A stretch of DNA of 15,643 nucleotides, from NCBI GenBank assembly GCA_913046825.1, contig CAJWTF010000087.1, forward strand, positions 1 to 15,643, given 5' to 3'. Position numbers and translations under genes: made by a program. This DNA comes from an uncultured Rickettsiales bacterium. Its GTDB lineage: Bacteria; Pseudomonadota; Alphaproteobacteria; UBA8366. Positions 15,570-15,643 of the stretch are shown here, in pieces (positions within the stretch are counted from its first letter, which is position 1; each line of letters starts with the position of its first letter). The notes beneath the pieces were generated by a model. It did no database searches. It worked only from the letters and a program-made list of their open reading frames with translations, and had not been told where the DNA came from.

Positions 15570-15643
15570 TGGAGCGGGTGAAGGGAGTTGAACCCTCGTC
15601 TTGAGCTTGGGAAGCTCCTGCTCTACCGTTGAGCTACACCCGC
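15570..15643 (-). tRNA. tRNA-Gly (anticodon CCC)
   Basis: Read on the minus strand from 15643: acceptor arm GCGGGTG pairing perfectly with CACCCGC, D-arm GCTC...GAGC, anticodon arm GAGC-TTCCCAA-GCTC with anticodon CCC preceded by U33, a four-base variable loop, T-arm GAGGG-TTCAACT-CCCTT, discriminator T and an encoded CCA. It decodes the glycine codon GGG. The 5' end of the mature tRNA coincides with the window border. Flanking bases show no attachment-site duplicate or integrase in this window. Confidence 0.95.

Noticed and set aside
15570..15643. tRNA-Gly as the attachment site of an integrated element
   Set aside because: No duplicate of the tRNA 3' end and no integrase or phage-like gene within the window.

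Overview
The window looks like a chromosomal segment of an alphaproteobacterium, most likely of the Rhodospirillales type. This rests on the neighbourhood maoC-ribF-ileS-lspA-bamF-M16 peptidase, on a BamF-type lipoprotein (a family described from Alphaproteobacteria), and on a SUF operon led by an Rrf2 regulator. The placement is inference from gene content; no search was run. I see no insertion sequence, phage gene, CRISPR array or integrase.

Left block (1-6131, all minus strand, so transcribed right to left): a MaoC-fold hydratase homologue, ribF (riboflavin kinase/FAD synthetase), ileS, lspA (lipoprotein signal peptidase), a DUF3035/BamF lipoprotein and the N-terminal 221 codons of a secreted M16 zinc peptidase cut by the window edge. 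LspA would mature the BamF lipoprotein encoded just downstream. The MaoC homologue appears to lack precisely the segment that carries the catalytic Asp/His of the family.

Middle block (6385-8540): a LysR-type regulator (minus) divergent from a 12-TM major facilitator transporter (plus). The 71-bp gap between them holds a T-N11-A palindrome of LysR-box type that overlaps the regulator's own start codon. This looks like a self-contained regulator/exporter pair with an unknown substrate.

Right block (8669-15245, plus): a complete SUF iron-sulfur cluster assembly operon in the order Rrf2 regulator-sufB-sufC-sufD-sufS-sufU-sufT-sufA, with very short gaps or overlaps. SufS and SufU mobilise sulfur, SufBCD is the ATP-driven scaffold, SufT and SufA act in cluster delivery or maturation, and the regulator's three cysteines would sense cluster status. 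The leader of the regulator contains an Irr/ICE-like dyad and a long-range perfect inverted repeat.

The right edge (15246-15643) is a non-coding stretch with several inverted repeats, followed by a complete tRNA-Gly(CCC) gene on the minus strand that ends exactly at the window border.
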